Below, piece by piece: positions 29,922 to 40,855 of a stretch of 64,000 bases of DNA (within the stretch, counting starts at the first letter, position 1; the number at the start of each line of letters is the position of its first letter). Source of the DNA: Rubripirellula lacrimiformis (GTDB lineage: Bacteria > Planctomycetota > Planctomycetia > Pirellulales > Pirellulaceae); NCBI RefSeq assembly GCF_007741535.1, contig NZ_CP036525.1, positions 124,001 to 188,000 on the forward strand. The letters are read 5' to 3'. A program made the translations under genes and the position numbers. The notes under the pieces are model-generated. The model was not told the origin of the DNA and searched no databases. It saw only the letters and a program-made list of their open reading frames with translations.

Positions 29922-32329
29922 TTGCTCAAAAAAGTTGGGCTGGTGACGACCGCGTACAACAGGCTGCGCAGTCCGTAGTTGTCGTCGCGGGTACTGGCAA
30001 CGATCTCGTCTAATTCGTCTCGGTCGGCAAATTGAATCTCGCCACCGGTACCGTACACCAATAATTGGGCAGCAAAGTTGCGTGCGACGGGCCGGATGTC
30101 TTCGCAAATCCGGTCTCGAAATCCGTCAAAGTCTTTGAATTCACGGCCATCCGCCATCTGGAAACTGGCATCGACCGGTAGTCCGGGCTTGGACTTCCCA
30201 CCATTGACCTGCAGGTAACGATCACGCCACCGTCCGGCCGCGTCAAAGTTTTCCAGCGCGTAACCCGGTGGATCAATGTTTTGGTGGCAGACCGCACAAG
30301 ATGCGTCCGAAAGGTGTTTTTGCAACTGTTCGCGAATGGTCTTGGCACCGCGGATATCGGGTTCGACCGCGGGCACGCTTTCCGGTGGCGGTGGGATCGG
30401 GGTCCCCAGGATGCGTTCGGAAACCCAGACGCCTCGCAGCACCGGCGACGTGTTGGTGCCGTTGGCCGTGACCTTCAAAATCGATCCCTGTGACAGCAGC
30501 CCACCACGTGGCGAATCGTCGTCCAATTTCACCTTGCGAACCTTGTCGCCATGGACACCGTCGATGCCGTAGTAGCGAGCCAGACGGCTGTTCAAAAATG
30601 TGTGATCGGACTGAATCAGCGTTTGGGCAGGGGCGTCGGTGCGCACCGCGTGTTCAAGGTAGCGATGGGTTTCATTCAGCATCGCGTTTTGGACAACAAT
30701 GTCAAAGTCGCGATACAGTTTGCGATCCGGTTCGGTGAACTCGATATCGGCCAGGTCCAACCATTGATCGGCAAAGTCCTGAACAAACTGTGCCGTTCCG
30801 CCCCCACCCAACAACCGATCTACCTCTGAACGCAACACGTCCGGGTCACGAAGTTTTCCCTGCCGAGCCAATTGGATCAGCGGCCAATCGGGCATACTGC
30901 CGCGAAGCAGGTAACTGAGCCGATTGGCGATCGCAAAATCATCCAGCGGTCCGATGGGTTCGACGAAGTACAAGAAACGTGACGAGCAAAGGATCGCGCG
31001 GTATCCCGCGATCAACGCGTCGATGGGATCTTGCCCATCATCGATTGCTTGCAGGGTCCATTGTTGGAACGGTTTGATATCGGCGGCCGTCACGGGGCGC
31101 CGCAGTGCAAGGGATGCGAACCGACGCAATTGTTGGCTGATGTCTTTGCCGGGTTGGTCGCTATTGAGTTTGACTGTTTTGGTTTTGGCATCGATCGTCA
31201 CATCCAGATCGCCAAGCAATCGTTGTTGGGCGCGATCACGGGGGCCGCCGGGATGGAACTGCTCGATGGTCATCGAGTGGAGTGCCACGCCGGGGATGTT
31301 CATCGGCCCGCCTTCACCGGCCCCCACTTGTCCGCCTTGGAACCGGCCACGTTTCAGCGTTTCATCGCCCGGTCGGATTTCGATCATGTTGCCTTTGGGG
31401 AGCCAGGCTTCGTAGCTGTGTTGCTGGACTTCGTTGGTAGCTTCGAAGGCACCGATCCACGACATCAACGGTGCACCCGATGTGCAGAACCCGCTACGGA
31501 CCGTGCACCAGACGCCGCGGTCGTCGGGTTCGTTGACCGACGATGCGTCGAACGTCACGCGGTACCATCCGTCCTGAGGAACGATCGTCGATGTGATCCG
31601 GCCATAGAAAACCAAAGTGGACGACCAGACCACCGCCTTGTCGCCGATCATTTCGGGGTCGCGGCATCGCCGTTTGGGGTTGGATCGAGCCAACCGTCGT
31701 GCGTCATATTGGCGTGTCAGCGGTTGCTTGTCTTCGAACAACCGTGCCTTGGCAGCATCCAGGGCCGCGTCGATGACCGTCAGGTGCGAATCCAGTTGGA
31801 AGTGTGACATCGATTGGTGGTCAGCCAATCCAGTGAATCCGTCGCTGCGTGGTTCCAGCGGCATCAGCCGAGCAAGTGGAACGTCGATCGCCAACAGGTC
31901 GTGAAGCGTCCGTTCCAGCTGGACGTTGGTCAGCCTTCGTGATTGAACACGGCCCAGCTTGGCGTATTGATCGTGTTGCGATCGGTGCAGCCAATCGGAC
32001 GTCTGTTCCAGAAATTCTTTGGCGTCGTCGGGATCCAGTTCACCATCGTCCGGCGGCGGCATTTCGCCGTCTTGGACGCGGTCAAAAATCCGAGTCCAAC
32101 GCGCCATCGTTTTTGCATCGGAAAGATCGGTTCCCAATGCGGCGGCATCAAAACCGCCTTCGCCCGACGGGCCATCGTGGCAATCGATGCAGTGATTCGT
32201 CAGAAAGCTAGAAACGTTCGCGACATCGTCGGCGCCGAAAGCTGCGACAGGCACAGCCATGGAAAACAATAGCGATGCAACAACGCACGTTAGCCGGTCA
32301 GCGGTTCGAAACCGTTGCGAAAGCGACAT
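29918..32329 (-). CDS. DUF1592/DUF1588/DUF1585 planctomycete cytochrome-like protein
   Basis: 803 residues from ATG 32329, with a signal peptide ending near AFGA. Residues ~43-50 contain a cytochrome c haem site (NHCIDCH). The DUF1587, DUF1595, DUF1592, DUF1588 and DUF1585 blocks appear in order: [14 protein letters not shown], then [15 protein letters not shown], then [12 protein letters not shown], then [21 protein letters not shown] (written here as separate short strings in the chain), then [26 protein letters not shown] second CxxCH (CAVCH) lies near residue 700. These envelope proteins are abundant in Planctomycetes; their substrate is unknown. It forms an operon with the DUF1552 gene, with a 4-base overlap. 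Confidence 0.9.
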   Translation of the reverse strand: MSLSQRFRTADRLTCVVASLLFSMAVPVAAFGADDVANVSSFLTNHCIDCHDGPSGEGGFDAAALGTDLSDAKTMARWTRIFDRVQDGEMPPPDDGELDPDDAKEFLEQTSDWLHRSQHDQYAKLGRVQSRRLTNVQLERTLHDLLAIDVPLARLMPLEPRSDGFTGLADHQSMSHFQLDSHLTVIDAALDAAKARLFEDKQPLTRQYDARRLARSNPKRRCRDPEMIGDKAVVWSSTLVFYGRITSTIVPQDGWYRVTFDASSVNEPDDRGVWCTVRSGFCTSGAPLMSWIGAFEATNEVQQHSYEAWLPKGNMIEIRPGDETLKRGRFQGGQVGAGEGGPMNIPGVALHSMTIEQFHPGGPRDRAQQRLLGDLDVTIDAKTKTVKLNSDQPGKDISQQLRRFASLALRRPVTAADIKPFQQWTLQAIDDGQDPIDALIAGYRAILCSSRFLYFVEPIGPLDDFAIANRLSYLLRGSMPDWPLIQLARQGKLRDPDVLRSEVDRLLGGGGTAQFVQDFADQWLDLADIEFTEPDRKLYRDFDIVVQNAMLNETHRYLEHAVRTDAPAQTLIQSDHTFLNSRLARYYGIDGVHGDKVRKVKLDDDSPRGGLLSQGSILKVTANGTNTSPVLRGVWVSERILGTPIPPPPESVPAVEPDIRGAKTIREQLQKHLSDASCAVCHQNIDPPGYALENFDAAGRWRDRYLQVNGGKSKPGLPVDASFQMADGREFKDFDGFRDRICEDIRPVARNFAAQLLVYGTGGEIQFADRDELDEIVASTRDDNYGLRSLLYAVVTSPTFLSK

Positions 32330-32552
32330 AGGGATCGATGTCGTGGGAAGGATGATAGGCGGGAACGGGACCGGAGGGACGTCGATTTTGTTTCCGATTG
32401 TCATGGACTTCGCAGGCGGTTCTTTGCAGCAGGGAATTCTAGGGAATCCCCCCCGCAAAAAAGCTCCGTCATTCAATCGAGGTCCCACCGGTACCGTCGC
32501 TGGGGAACCTGATTGTAGTTTCGACTAGCGGATCTGACGAGCCGAAATCTTG

Positions 32553-34364
32553 CTAAGGCGCGGTCGTGGGAGCGGACTTTTGGGCCTGAATCCACTCTTG
32601 GACCCGTTTTTCCAGCAGCGGCAACGGAATCGATCCCGATTCCAGCACCCGGTCGTGGAATGCCCGCACGTCAAATTGGTCGCCCAATTGATCCTCGGCC
32701 GAGCGTCGCAAGCGGGAAATCGCCAGTTCGCCCATTTTGTAACCGAGCGCCTGTCCCGGCCATCCGATGTACCGATCGACCTCGGCGACGACATTGTGTT
32801 CGCTCAGCGCCGTGTTGGATTTCATGTACTCGATCGCTTGTTGACGAGTCCAACCCATGGCATGGATGCCCGTGTCGACCACCAACCGACTGGCCCGCCA
32901 TGCTTCCATGCTAAGCCGACCAAAGTCCTGATACGGGTCTTGGTAGAATCCGATTTCTTTCCCCAGTTTTTCGCTGTACAACGCCCAGCCTTCGATGAAG
33001 GCCGTAAAGTTGCTTTCGCGGCTGATCGGGTGCAGGTCCGTCAACTCGGCTTGAATCGCCAATTGCAAATGGTGACCGGGAACCGCTTCGTGCATCGACA
33101 GGGATTCCAGCTGGTACAACGGGCGAGACGACAAGTTATAGGTGTTGATGTAATAGAACCCCGCACGTGTCCCATCGGTCGATGGTGGCCAGTAGTATGC
33201 CGACGTGGTTTGGGGGGCGACGTATGCCGGGATCTCGCGAATGCCGTACGGGATCCGTGGCAATCGGCCAAACAGTTCGGGAAGACGACCATCGGCAGTC
33301 TTCAGAATCATCGCGGCATGCCGAAGCAGTTCCTGAGGCGTCTTGGCATAGAACTTTGGATCGGTCCTCAAATGGTGCAGGAATTCATCAAAGGTGCCAT
33401 CGAATTCAACGTCCTCGATGATGGCTTCCATCTCTTTTCGGATCCGTGCATTTTCGCGGACACCTCTCTGGTGGACTTCGTCGGGTCCCAATTCCAAGGT
33501 GGTGAACCGGAGGATGCGATCGCGATAAAAGCGGGCTCCGCGGGGCAGCGCCGATGCGCCGATCGCGCCTCGGCAAGCAGGCACGTATTCGGTTTCTAGG
33601 AAATCGGCGAATCGACGATAGGCGGGCACGACGCTGGTTCGTATCGCGTCGCGGATCTGTGCCGCAATCGGATCCCACGTGTCTTTGCCCAAAGTCGTCT
33701 TTGCTTCGGCTGCGATGTTGGTCATCAACAGCGATTCGTCGGGATCGTCGACCACATGCGATCGGGCCTGTTCGACCGAGTCACGCATGATGATCGAAGG
33801 TTGAGTCAGATCGGCTGCGATACCCGCCCGAAGCAACGCGATCTGTTGATCGGTATAGCGGTCAAAATCACGAAGTCTGGCAATGTAGTTTTTGAAATCA
33901 GCCGGCGTCCGCGGGTTCATCTCGCGTGGCAATTCGGGGAACCCGATATGGAACCCCTCGCGATTGTTGATCGGCATCAGATGAGTTTGAAATCGATGGT
34001 CGGCGATCTGGCCTTCCAGTCGCAGCCGTAACAGTTCTTGGTCGATCTGACGAAACGGGGACAGCGATTCGGGCGCAATCGAGGTCAGTTGTTCCAGAAA
34101 TTCTTTCCGCTTCGCGTTTCGCCGATCGATCGCTTCAAGACTGTCGTCGGCCAGTCGGTCCTGACCACGATCGTCGCCAACGTTGGTTGCTAAGTTGGGA
34201 TTTTCGTTCAGTTCGTAATCCCAGACCGTGTCCAAGATTTCAACCAGCCGTGAATCGGCCTCACTGGGATTCGTCGCAGTGGTGTCCTCGGCCATCAATG
34301 CAGAGACTTGGGACGTCACCAACATTAGGGACGTCAACAGCAGGCAGGCAATCGGGCAACGCAT
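32553..34364 (-). CDS. DUF885 family metallopeptidase
   Basis: 603 residues from ATG 34364, with a signal peptide (CLLLTSLMLVTSQVSALMA). The zinc site HEAVPGHHLQ is the hallmark of DUF885 proteins, related to the M32/carboxypeptidase-like gluzincins. The downstream EGWALYSEKLGKE provides the second glutamate, and the arginine- and tyrosine-rich active-site segments are present. It should be a periplasmic or exported peptidase of unknown substrate. Length agrees with the family. Single gene; the preceding region towards 34.9 kb is non-coding. Confidence 0.88.
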   Translation of the reverse strand: MRCPIACLLLTSLMLVTSQVSALMAEDTTATNPSEADSRLVEILDTVWDYELNENPNLATNVGDDRGQDRLADDSLEAIDRRNAKRKEFLEQLTSIAPESLSPFRQIDQELLRLRLEGQIADHRFQTHLMPINNREGFHIGFPELPREMNPRTPADFKNYIARLRDFDRYTDQQIALLRAGIAADLTQPSIIMRDSVEQARSHVVDDPDESLLMTNIAAEAKTTLGKDTWDPIAAQIRDAIRTSVVPAYRRFADFLETEYVPACRGAIGASALPRGARFYRDRILRFTTLELGPDEVHQRGVRENARIRKEMEAIIEDVEFDGTFDEFLHHLRTDPKFYAKTPQELLRHAAMILKTADGRLPELFGRLPRIPYGIREIPAYVAPQTTSAYYWPPSTDGTRAGFYYINTYNLSSRPLYQLESLSMHEAVPGHHLQLAIQAELTDLHPISRESNFTAFIEGWALYSEKLGKEIGFYQDPYQDFGRLSMEAWRASRLVVDTGIHAMGWTRQQAIEYMKSNTALSEHNVVAEVDRYIGWPGQALGYKMGELAISRLRRSAEDQLGDQFDVRAFHDRVLESGSIPLPLLEKRVQEWIQAQKSAPTTAP

Positions 34365-35006
34365 GATGGACCAGGTGTTCAATGAACGAAGGAATGGGCG
34401 CAAGTGATGACCCACATCCTAGCACGGACGAATGTGCAATTAAATTGTCACGGCAAGCCATGCGATCGACGCCTAAGATGGGTGGTGCCAGCCGAAGCTC
34501 TGGATTTAAACTACCTTAGGGGGAATCCTGCCCCCGGGTGTTCGTGCCCTCCAAGCAGATAGGCAGGAATGCAGATAGACAGGAATGCAGATAGACAGGA
34601 ATGATTGGGGAGAAATCCGTCAACCGTCCGCTAGTGCCACAGCGGCAAATCAACCGTAGCACTTCATGCTACCCGCTTATCCCTGCACCCAACTTAAACT
34701 CGAACTTAAACTCGAACTCGAACTTCTTCTCCACGCCTGAAAGACGGGGGGAACGCTGCACGGCCCTGCTTCTGTTGATGTTGCGCCCGGAAGAAATTTC
34801 GTAACGATTCAGCCATCGGGCCGAGAGTTCGATTTGGACCGAATTTCATAACCCGAAGCGTTAGCGAGGACTTGCTTTTGCCGGCAAATACTCTCGCTCC
34901 AACTTCGGTTTTCCAACAAGCTGAATCGTTGCGAAAGTTCGAGTTAAAGTTTTCGAACGGCTTAAATACTTCCGACATCTTGTTTCTAAGACGCGAGCGA
35001 ATTGAC
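34365..35006. other. Long intergenic region with short direct repeats
   Basis: About 640 bases without a supported gene. At 34565-34605 the unit AGATAGACAGGAATGC is tandemly repeated. At 34690-34725 CTTAAACTCGAA occurs in near-tandem copies, and TTCGAGTTAAAGTTTTCGAA at 34938-34957 contains the inverse of part of it. These look like local slippage products. Promoters of the two divergent neighbouring genes must be within. Confidence 0.45.
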
Positions 35007-35771
35007 ATGTGCAAACTCTGTTTTCCGGTTTGGGTTTTGGTGGCAGTCCTGCTGGGGACGCCGGTTGGCTATTCCCAATCGGCCGAAGCGGTGTCCGATC
35101 CGGTCGTCGATGAACCGCTTCGGGCGGCCGCCATCGAGCGATGGGAAAAGGACATTGCCAAACTGGAGGCACTGGATGGTTCGCAACCGGCGAACCCCGA
35201 TGCGGTCCTGTTGCTGGGCAGCAGCAGTATCCGGCGTTGGGATTCGGCGGCCACGGATCTGTCACCGTATCGGGTGATCCCTCGCGGCTACGGTGGTGCG
35301 AAATACAGCGACCTGGCCGTCTTCGCCCAGCGGCTGATTCAACCGCATCAGTACCGGGCCGTCGTCATCTTTGTTGGCAACGATATCTCGGGCAATCCGG
35401 GTGACCACTCGGTCGCACAGGTGGATCGCTGGACGCGTCATGTCATCGAGGTGTCTCGGCGCCATCAGCCCGATGCGGCGATCTTGTTGGTCGAAGTGAC
35501 TCCGACTCAATCGCGAATCGATGCCTGGCCCCAGATCCGCACTCTGAACGCTCAACTGCGCGAAATCGCATTGTCGACGCCGATGGTGTTCTTCGTCGAT
35601 ACCGCCGCCCACTTTCTGGACCCGCAAGGAAAGCCTCGTCAGAACCTGTTCGTCGACGACCAGCTGCACCTCAATGCCACCGGGTATCAGATTTGGGGAG
35701 CCGAGATTCGCAGGCACTTGGACGACTCGCTGCGGTTGATCCAGCGGGACTCGGAATCGTCCGCCGATTGA
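35007..35771 (+). CDS. Secreted SGNH/GDSL-type hydrolase
   Basis: 254 residues from ATG 35007; the frame is open further upstream but that part lacks a signal peptide. The signal peptide is PVWVLVAVLLGTPVGYSQS. SGNH landmarks are the serine block VLLLGSSSIRRW, the glycine in RGYGGAKYSD, the asparagine in IFVGNDISG, and the late Asp-His pair in VDDQLHLNATG. This family hydrolyses esters of carbohydrates or lipids in the periplasm. It stands alone on the plus strand, ahead of the LptD-like gene. Confidence 0.82.
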   Translation: MCKLCFPVWVLVAVLLGTPVGYSQSAEAVSDPVVDEPLRAAAIERWEKDIAKLEALDGSQPANPDAVLLLGSSSIRRWDSAATDLSPYRVIPRGYGGAKYSDLAVFAQRLIQPHQYRAVVIFVGNDISGNPGDHSVAQVDRWTRHVIEVSRRHQPDAAILLVEVTPTQSRIDAWPQIRTLNAQLREIALSTPMVFFVDTAAHFLDPQGKPRQNLFVDDQLHLNATGYQIWGAEIRRHLDDSLRLIQRDSESSAD

Positions 35772-36015
35772 GTTTCCAGTTTCACAGCGCCGAAATCGCG
35801 TTTCCCTTGGGCCTAGCCTGCCCAAAGTGTCTAAGTCGCCGCAGATTGGTGCCAATTCGGAGTTGTGACCGGCGGAACGCAGTTCGTACACTCCGATCGG
35901 TGCCAGCAAACCGAAGGCACACGCAACCCGCAAGGATTCGACACTTTTGGTCGGCAAGGAAGCCAAGACTGAAACCCATCGACGCAGACATCGGCAGACG
36001 CCACGATGTTCTGCG

Positions 36016-39000
36016 ATGGCCGCTGCGCTGACTTCGGCAACCATTGCGGTGGGGATGATCTTGGCGGTGGGATTCCTTTCCCAGTCATCGATCGCGCAAA
36101 CACCCAGCTCTTCGAATTCAAATGCAACCGGTTCGGCTTCGCCCGCCTCGGGGGTTGCGACCGCGGGCTATGCGACGCCGGTCCAGCCGATCGCGTCCAG
36201 ACCAATCGGCGCATCACGCCCCGGTTCGCAGCAAGCCGGGCTTAGCAACCCACCGCCAAAGACCGCACCCACCGGCGAACTGATCAGCCCGGATCCGGTC
36301 AAGGTCAGCGGCAATACGATTCATCGCTGGCAAATCGGTGCGGCAGACGCGTCGTTCCTCGAAGGCGACTGCCTATTGGAACACAACGGACGACGGGTCG
36401 CCGCCGAAGCGATCTTGGTGGTCGTCGATGGAAACGCTGGAAACGTACGTAACCGAGTGGTCATTCGCGGCGCGGTGTTATCGTCGGGCATTGCAAGTGA
36501 TCCGATGACGTTCGAAGTACGCACGTTGGTCGATCCACAAATCCAAGCACCGGTGTATCGCGGCCAGCCGAGCCAGACGCCGGACCTGATGCGGTACCTA
36601 ACCGGCGTGCCTCAGCAAGCTGCCGGCGTCGTCGCGCAAGCCGGTGGCGTTGTCGCACAGGCCGGTGGTGTCGTCGCACAAGCTGGTGGCGTTGTCGCAC
36701 AGGCCGGTGGCACATCATCCCAAGCCTCGACCGTCCAACAGGTCCAGTTTGCCGATCCCATCATCAGTCCGCCTCAGGCCGGGCCGCCGCCGATCACGTT
36801 AAGTGATGGTGCGACGACGGGAGGGATGCAGTTCATCTTGGGCGGGGGCGCACGCAGTCTAGAAATACTGGCCCGTGGTGCATCGACGCCGCCTGATTTC
36901 GAAACGATCAATCGTCCCGAAGCCAACGAAAGTGCATACATTTTCCGCGGGGGAGTGACGCTGTTGATCCGTGATGTGTCGGCGCAATTGCCCAGCGGCG
37001 AGTTCATGGAACTGGGCACGATATCACTGTCGGCCGATCGAGTGGTCGGATGGTTTCCGCTGTTGACCAATCTGTTCAACGGTTCTTCGGAGTTCTCGCA
37101 AGCCGACGGCGAACTCTACCTCGAAGGCGATATCGTCTTTCGTCAGGGCGAACGGATCATTTACGCCGATTCGATGTATTTCAATATCAGCCAAGACGTG
37201 GCCATGATCTTGGATGCCGAAGCAATCACGACGGTGCCCAACTACCAGGGCGTTGTGCGGCTGAAATCGAAGGTGTTGCAACAGATCAATCGTGGCAATT
37301 TCCGGGCCTATGATGCTGCCATGACCACCAGCCGAATGGGCGTTCCCCGTTACTGGTTGCAAAGTGAAGAATTAAAACTGACCGACCGCCAGCGATTGGA
37401 AGTGGATCCGGTCACGAATTCGCAAAAGATGGTTCGAGACCCGTTGATCCAGAGCAACAATAATTTTGTGTACGCCGGCGGTGTGCCAATCCTGTATTGG
37501 CCCACGTTCTCTGCCAGTTTGGACCAACCCGGCTACTACATCACCGGTGCCAGTGTCGGCAACGACAGCAACTTTGGAACTCGCGTCGAACTCGATTTCG
37601 ATCTGTTCCAAGTGTTTGGAATCGACAACGCGCCGCCCGGCGTCGACTGGGAATTGTCAACGGACTACCTCAGCGATCGTGGACCCGCCATCGGCACATC
37701 GCTGGACTACAACTTGCCGGGATTCATGGGGTTGGCCGGGCCGGTGAAGGGCAACTTGGACGCCTGGGGAATCCACGATACAGGTCTCGATAATCTTGGC
37801 AGTGACCGCCGATCGTTGATCCCTGAAACGGAAAGCCGCGGGCGCGTCCTGCTGCGGCACCGACACATGCTGCGGAATGACTACGAATTCATCGCCGAAG
37901 TGGGCTACCAAAGCGACCGCAACTTCCTGGAACAGTATCTCGAAAACGAATGGGATCAAGATGTCGATCATCGGACCGCCGTTCGGCTTCGCAAGTACGC
38001 CGGCAGCAACCTGATCGACTTGTCGGCTCAGGTGCAATTGAACGACTTCTATACCGTTACCGAGGATCTTCCCGAACTAGAACACTATCTGTTGGGAGCT
38101 TCGTTGCTGGGCGATCGGTTGACTTATTCGGCGAACAACAGCGTTGGCTACAAACGACTGAATGTCGGCGATTTGCCAACCAATCCGGCAGAGGCAGCCG
38201 AGTACTCGCCCGTGCCAGGCGAAGTGAACCGACAAGGCGTGGTCGCATCGACACGCCAAGGACTTACCATGCCCGTTCAATTGGGTGCTGTGAAGGTGGT
38301 TCCAGGTGTGATCGGCGAAGCATCACACTATGGCGAAGCCGTCGATGGTGATTCGTTGACACGATTGGTTGGGCAAGCCGGGGTGCGGTTCAGTCTTCCG
38401 ATGTGGAACGTGGACCCGTCGGTGCAAAGCAGCCTGTTGAACGTTCGTGGCTTGGCTCACAAAGTCGAATGGTCGGCGGAGTACACGTATTCCGATAGCG
38501 ACACGAACTTGGACGAATTGCCGTACTACGATCCCTTGGATGACAATGCCCAAGAACAATTTCGCAAACGGTTCATCCAGGACACTTATGGTGGTTTGCT
38601 GCCGGTGCAGTTTGATCCGCGGAACTATGGTTTTCGGCAAGGATATCAGGGGCTGATCGCAAGCCCCAGCGACGTCATCGCCGATGATCTGCAGCAGTTG
38701 AAGTTTGGCGTTCACCAACGTTGGCAAACCAAACGCGGTCTGCCAGGCGTCGAGCGAATCGTCGATCTGTTCCAATTTGATGTGGACATGTTCATCTTTC
38801 CAGATGCGGATCGGGACAACTTTGGCGAGTCGCTCGGCCCAACGGTCTACGACATGCGATATCACGTCGGTGATCGTGTGACGCTGCTGAGTGACGGCTA
38901 CTTTGATTTCTTCTCGGACGGTCTTCGGTCGGTCAGTGCGGGTGTGCGAACCAGTCGGCCGGGTGTGGGCGACTTGTATGTCGGGTTGCTGTCGATCGAA

Positions 39001-39294
39001 GGCCCCGTCAGCAGTACCGTCCTGCGTAGCACAGTCGACTATCGATTGAATCAGAAATGGATCGGATCGGCTGGGACGACCTATGACTTTGGACCAACCG
39101 GGAACGTGGGCCAGTCGTTTGCGTTGACACGAATCGGCGAATCGATGTTGTTGCGTTTGGGCGTCAATGTGGACGCGGGCCGCGACAACGTTGGGTTCCA
39201 GTTTGCGATCGAGCCGCGGTTCTGGCCGAGTCCGAAACTAGGCCGCATCGGAGGCCAACTGATCCCGCCGCCGGGCGTGGAGGGATTGGAATGA
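36016..39294 (+). CDS. lptD: LptD-like outer-membrane LPS-assembly protein
   Basis: About 1092 residues. ATG 36016 is chosen because it begins the signal peptide; the frame is open to 35947. An OstA-like beta-jellyroll region (residues ~80-180 and ~330-470, GELYLEGDIVFRQGERIIYAD) is followed by a large C-terminal beta-barrel rich in aromatic strands. This is the LptD plan: LPS insertion at the outer membrane. A seven-residue unit (AGGVVAQ) is tandemly repeated at 36620-36712 between jellyroll segments, which is unusual. The dgkA-type gene overlaps its stop (ATGA), so both genes form an operon concerned with envelope lipids. Confidence 0.8.
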   Translation: MAAALTSATIAVGMILAVGFLSQSSIAQTPSSSNSNATGSASPASGVATAGYATPVQPIASRPIGASRPGSQQAGLSNPPPKTAPTGELISPDPVKVSGNTIHRWQIGAADASFLEGDCLLEHNGRRVAAEAILVVVDGNAGNVRNRVVIRGAVLSSGIASDPMTFEVRTLVDPQIQAPVYRGQPSQTPDLMRYLTGVPQQAAGVVAQAGGVVAQAGGVVAQAGGVVAQAGGTSSQASTVQQVQFADPIISPPQAGPPPITLSDGATTGGMQFILGGGARSLEILARGASTPPDFETINRPEANESAYIFRGGVTLLIRDVSAQLPSGEFMELGTISLSADRVVGWFPLLTNLFNGSSEFSQADGELYLEGDIVFRQGERIIYADSMYFNISQDVAMILDAEAITTVPNYQGVVRLKSKVLQQINRGNFRAYDAAMTTSRMGVPRYWLQSEELKLTDRQRLEVDPVTNSQKMVRDPLIQSNNNFVYAGGVPILYWPTFSASLDQPGYYITGASVGNDSNFGTRVELDFDLFQVFGIDNAPPGVDWELSTDYLSDRGPAIGTSLDYNLPGFMGLAGPVKGNLDAWGIHDTGLDNLGSDRRSLIPETESRGRVLLRHRHMLRNDYEFIAEVGYQSDRNFLEQYLENEWDQDVDHRTAVRLRKYAGSNLIDLSAQVQLNDFYTVTEDLPELEHYLLGASLLGDRLTYSANNSVGYKRLNVGDLPTNPAEAAEYSPVPGEVNRQGVVASTRQGLTMPVQLGAVKVVPGVIGEASHYGEAVDGDSLTRLVGQAGVRFSLPMWNVDPSVQSSLLNVRGLAHKVEWSAEYTYSDSDTNLDELPYYDPLDDNAQEQFRKRFIQDTYGGLLPVQFDPRNYGFRQGYQGLIASPSDVIADDLQQLKFGVHQRWQTKRGLPGVERIVDLFQFDVDMFIFPDADRDNFGESLGPTVYDMRYHVGDRVTLLSDGYFDFFSDGLRSVSAGVRTSRPGVGDLYVGLLSIEGPVSSTVLRSTVDYRLNQKWIGSAGTTYDFGPTGNVGQSFALTRIGESMLLRLGVNVDAGRDNVGFQFAIEPRFWPSPKLGRIGGQLIPPPGVEGLE
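36620..36712 (+). repeat. 21-base tandem repeat inside the LptD-like gene
   Basis: Four or more in-frame copies of a 21-base unit, each coding AGGVVAQ with silent differences (gtcgtcgcac / gttgtcgcac). It keeps the reading frame and so tolerates copy-number change. Confidence 0.85.
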
Positions 39295-39728
39295 TCGACG
39301 ATCCTGGTCCCGGTAGCCACCCATCGCCTGATCAGGATTCATGCCAAGTCGAACCCCGCCCGTCCGGTTCGGCTTGGGCCAGGAAATTCGCCTTTGCATT
39401 GGCGGGGCTGATCTATGCCGTGCGATCGCAGAACAGTTTTTGGATCCATCTTCCAATCGCCGTCGCCGTCATCGCGGTTGCCGCTTGGCTACAGGTCGAA
39501 GCGTGGCGGTGGTGCATGCTGGTGGTTGCCACGGGCATGGTGATTGCCGCCGAACTGGTCAATACATCGATCGAAATGATCGTCAAAGTACTGCACCCGG
39601 ACCACGATGTGCGGATCGGACACGCGCTGGATGCCGCGGCAGCGGCGGTGTTGGTGACCGCAATCGGTGCGGTCACCGTCGGGCTGATCACGCTGGGCCC
39701 GCCGCTGTACCAGTGGATGTCGGATTGA
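39291..39728 (+). CDS. dgkA: Diacylglycerol/undecaprenol kinase (DgkA family)
   Basis: 145 residues, start overlapping the LptD stop by four bases. A Ser/Pro-rich N-terminal tail precedes ARKFAFALAGLIYA and three membrane helices. The family signature appears as ELVNTSIEMIVK (ENTAIE-type) and HDVRIGHALDAAAAAVLV. DgkA phosphorylates diacylglycerol, or undecaprenol in many Gram-positive relatives, at the inner membrane. The N-terminal tail is about 30 residues longer than E. coli DgkA. Co-transcription with an LptD-like gene fits envelope lipid recycling. Confidence 0.88.
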   Translation: MIDDPGPGSHPSPDQDSCQVEPRPSGSAWARKFAFALAGLIYAVRSQNSFWIHLPIAVAVIAVAAWLQVEAWRWCMLVVATGMVIAAELVNTSIEMIVKVLHPDHDVRIGHALDAAAAAVLVTAIGAVTVGLITLGPPLYQWMSD

Positions 39729-39750
39729 ACCAGCCGACCCGGTTTGTGCG

Positions 39751-40077
39751 TCAGGTGCTTTGATCGATGACCCAGCTTCGGTAACCGTCGCTGGCGTCAT
39801 CAACCACGGTCATGATGATCTCGGGTTCGTCGTAGGGATGCATCTTTGCTAAGCGAGATTTCAATCTTGGCCAGCTGATCAGGGATGACTTGATCGTCAG
39901 CCGATACTCGTTGGATTGACGAATCTCGCCAGCCCAGCGGTAATGGCTGATGATCGGTCCATCGATTTGCACGCATGCGACCAACGACTGGCTGACCAGT
40001 GCCGCCGCTAATTCGTTGGCCTGGTCTATTGATTCGATCGTGGTAGTGACCATGATCAGTGCTGTCGATTCATCCAT
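39751..40077 (-). CDS. cutA: CutA1 divalent-ion tolerance protein
   Basis: 108 residues from ATG 40077, the usual length. It shows the CutA pattern: ALIMVTTTIESIDQANELA, then LVACVQI, then YRWAGEI, then EYRLTIKSS, and the end YDEPEIIMTVVDDASDGYRSWV. CutA1 forms very stable ferredoxin-like trimers; its link to copper tolerance is historical and its precise job is unsettled. Single gene, convergent with dgkA. Confidence 0.88.
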   Translation of the reverse strand: MDESTALIMVTTTIESIDQANELAAALVSQSLVACVQIDGPIISHYRWAGEIRQSNEYRLTIKSSLISWPRLKSRLAKMHPYDEPEIIMTVVDDASDGYRSWVIDQST

Positions 40078-40348
40078 CGTTCCCTCGCCAATGCGAAACA
40101 GGTTCCCACTGCGGGAATCATAACAGAAGGCCGCAACGATCGTCGGCACACAGCGATCGTCGGCACACGTGCAATCGCAGGCATGCTTGGCGTCTGTTCG
40201 ATCCGGTTGGCCTGCTTTAGGATCGTGCCAGAACAAGGTGCCCGCGGAAAAAAGGTGTCCAACCCCTTTTTCGATCCGTCCTTCCTCTTTCGAATCACTT
40301 CTTTGACATCCACCTACTTAAGATAGATCTGCTTCACAGCGCAATACG

Positions 40349-40855
40349 ATGACGAAACTTGGAAAGAAACGCCGCAAGAAGCTGCAAGACAAAGTGGATC
40401 AAATCTCTGGTTACCGCAGCTACCACGATGGTGATGTGGAAGTCAGCAGCGGCAAGAAGGGACACGGGGTCTTTGCTGCAAGACAGTTCCTGCCTGGGGA
40501 ATTGGTGATTGAGATCACTGGCCAGTTGCTAAGCAAGAAGACTTACGAAGGATCCAGCTATGTGATGGATCTGGATCAGCAGTGGTACTTGGAGCCTGGC
40601 ATCCCAGCGGCATTTCTGAACCACAGTTGCAGCCCCAACACCGAACTGATTCACCTGACAAAGCGAAGCCTTGGCTTGGTCGCGATTTGCAATATCGAAG
40701 CCGAGACCGAGATCACATTTGATTACCAGTGGGAACCCTGCGACTGGACGCCCCGTTGCCGCTGCGGAGCTCCGAATTGCCGCGGTTGGGTGGTCGCCAA
40801 AGACGGTGTCGAAACGATGCGGCAACTGGCCAAGAAAACCAAGAAACAAAAGTAG
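40349..40855 (+). CDS. SET-domain protein
   Basis: 168 residues. A basic N-terminus (KKRRKKLQDK) precedes a short SET domain: GHGVFAARQFLPGELVIEI, then FLNHSCSPNTEL (NHSC), then EITFDYQWEPC. A post-SET zinc cluster RCRCGAPNCRG follows. These features make it a compact lysine methyltransferase that uses S-adenosylmethionine; bacterial relatives act on unknown proteins or are chlamydial/planctomycete histone-like modifiers. The Lys-rich tail (KKTKKQK) is unusual. ATG at 40349. Confidence 0.88.
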   Translation: MTKLGKKRRKKLQDKVDQISGYRSYHDGDVEVSSGKKGHGVFAARQFLPGELVIEITGQLLSKKTYEGSSYVMDLDQQWYLEPGIPAAFLNHSCSPNTELIHLTKRSLGLVAICNIEAETEITFDYQWEPCDWTPRCRCGAPNCRGWVVAKDGVETMRQLAKKTKKQK

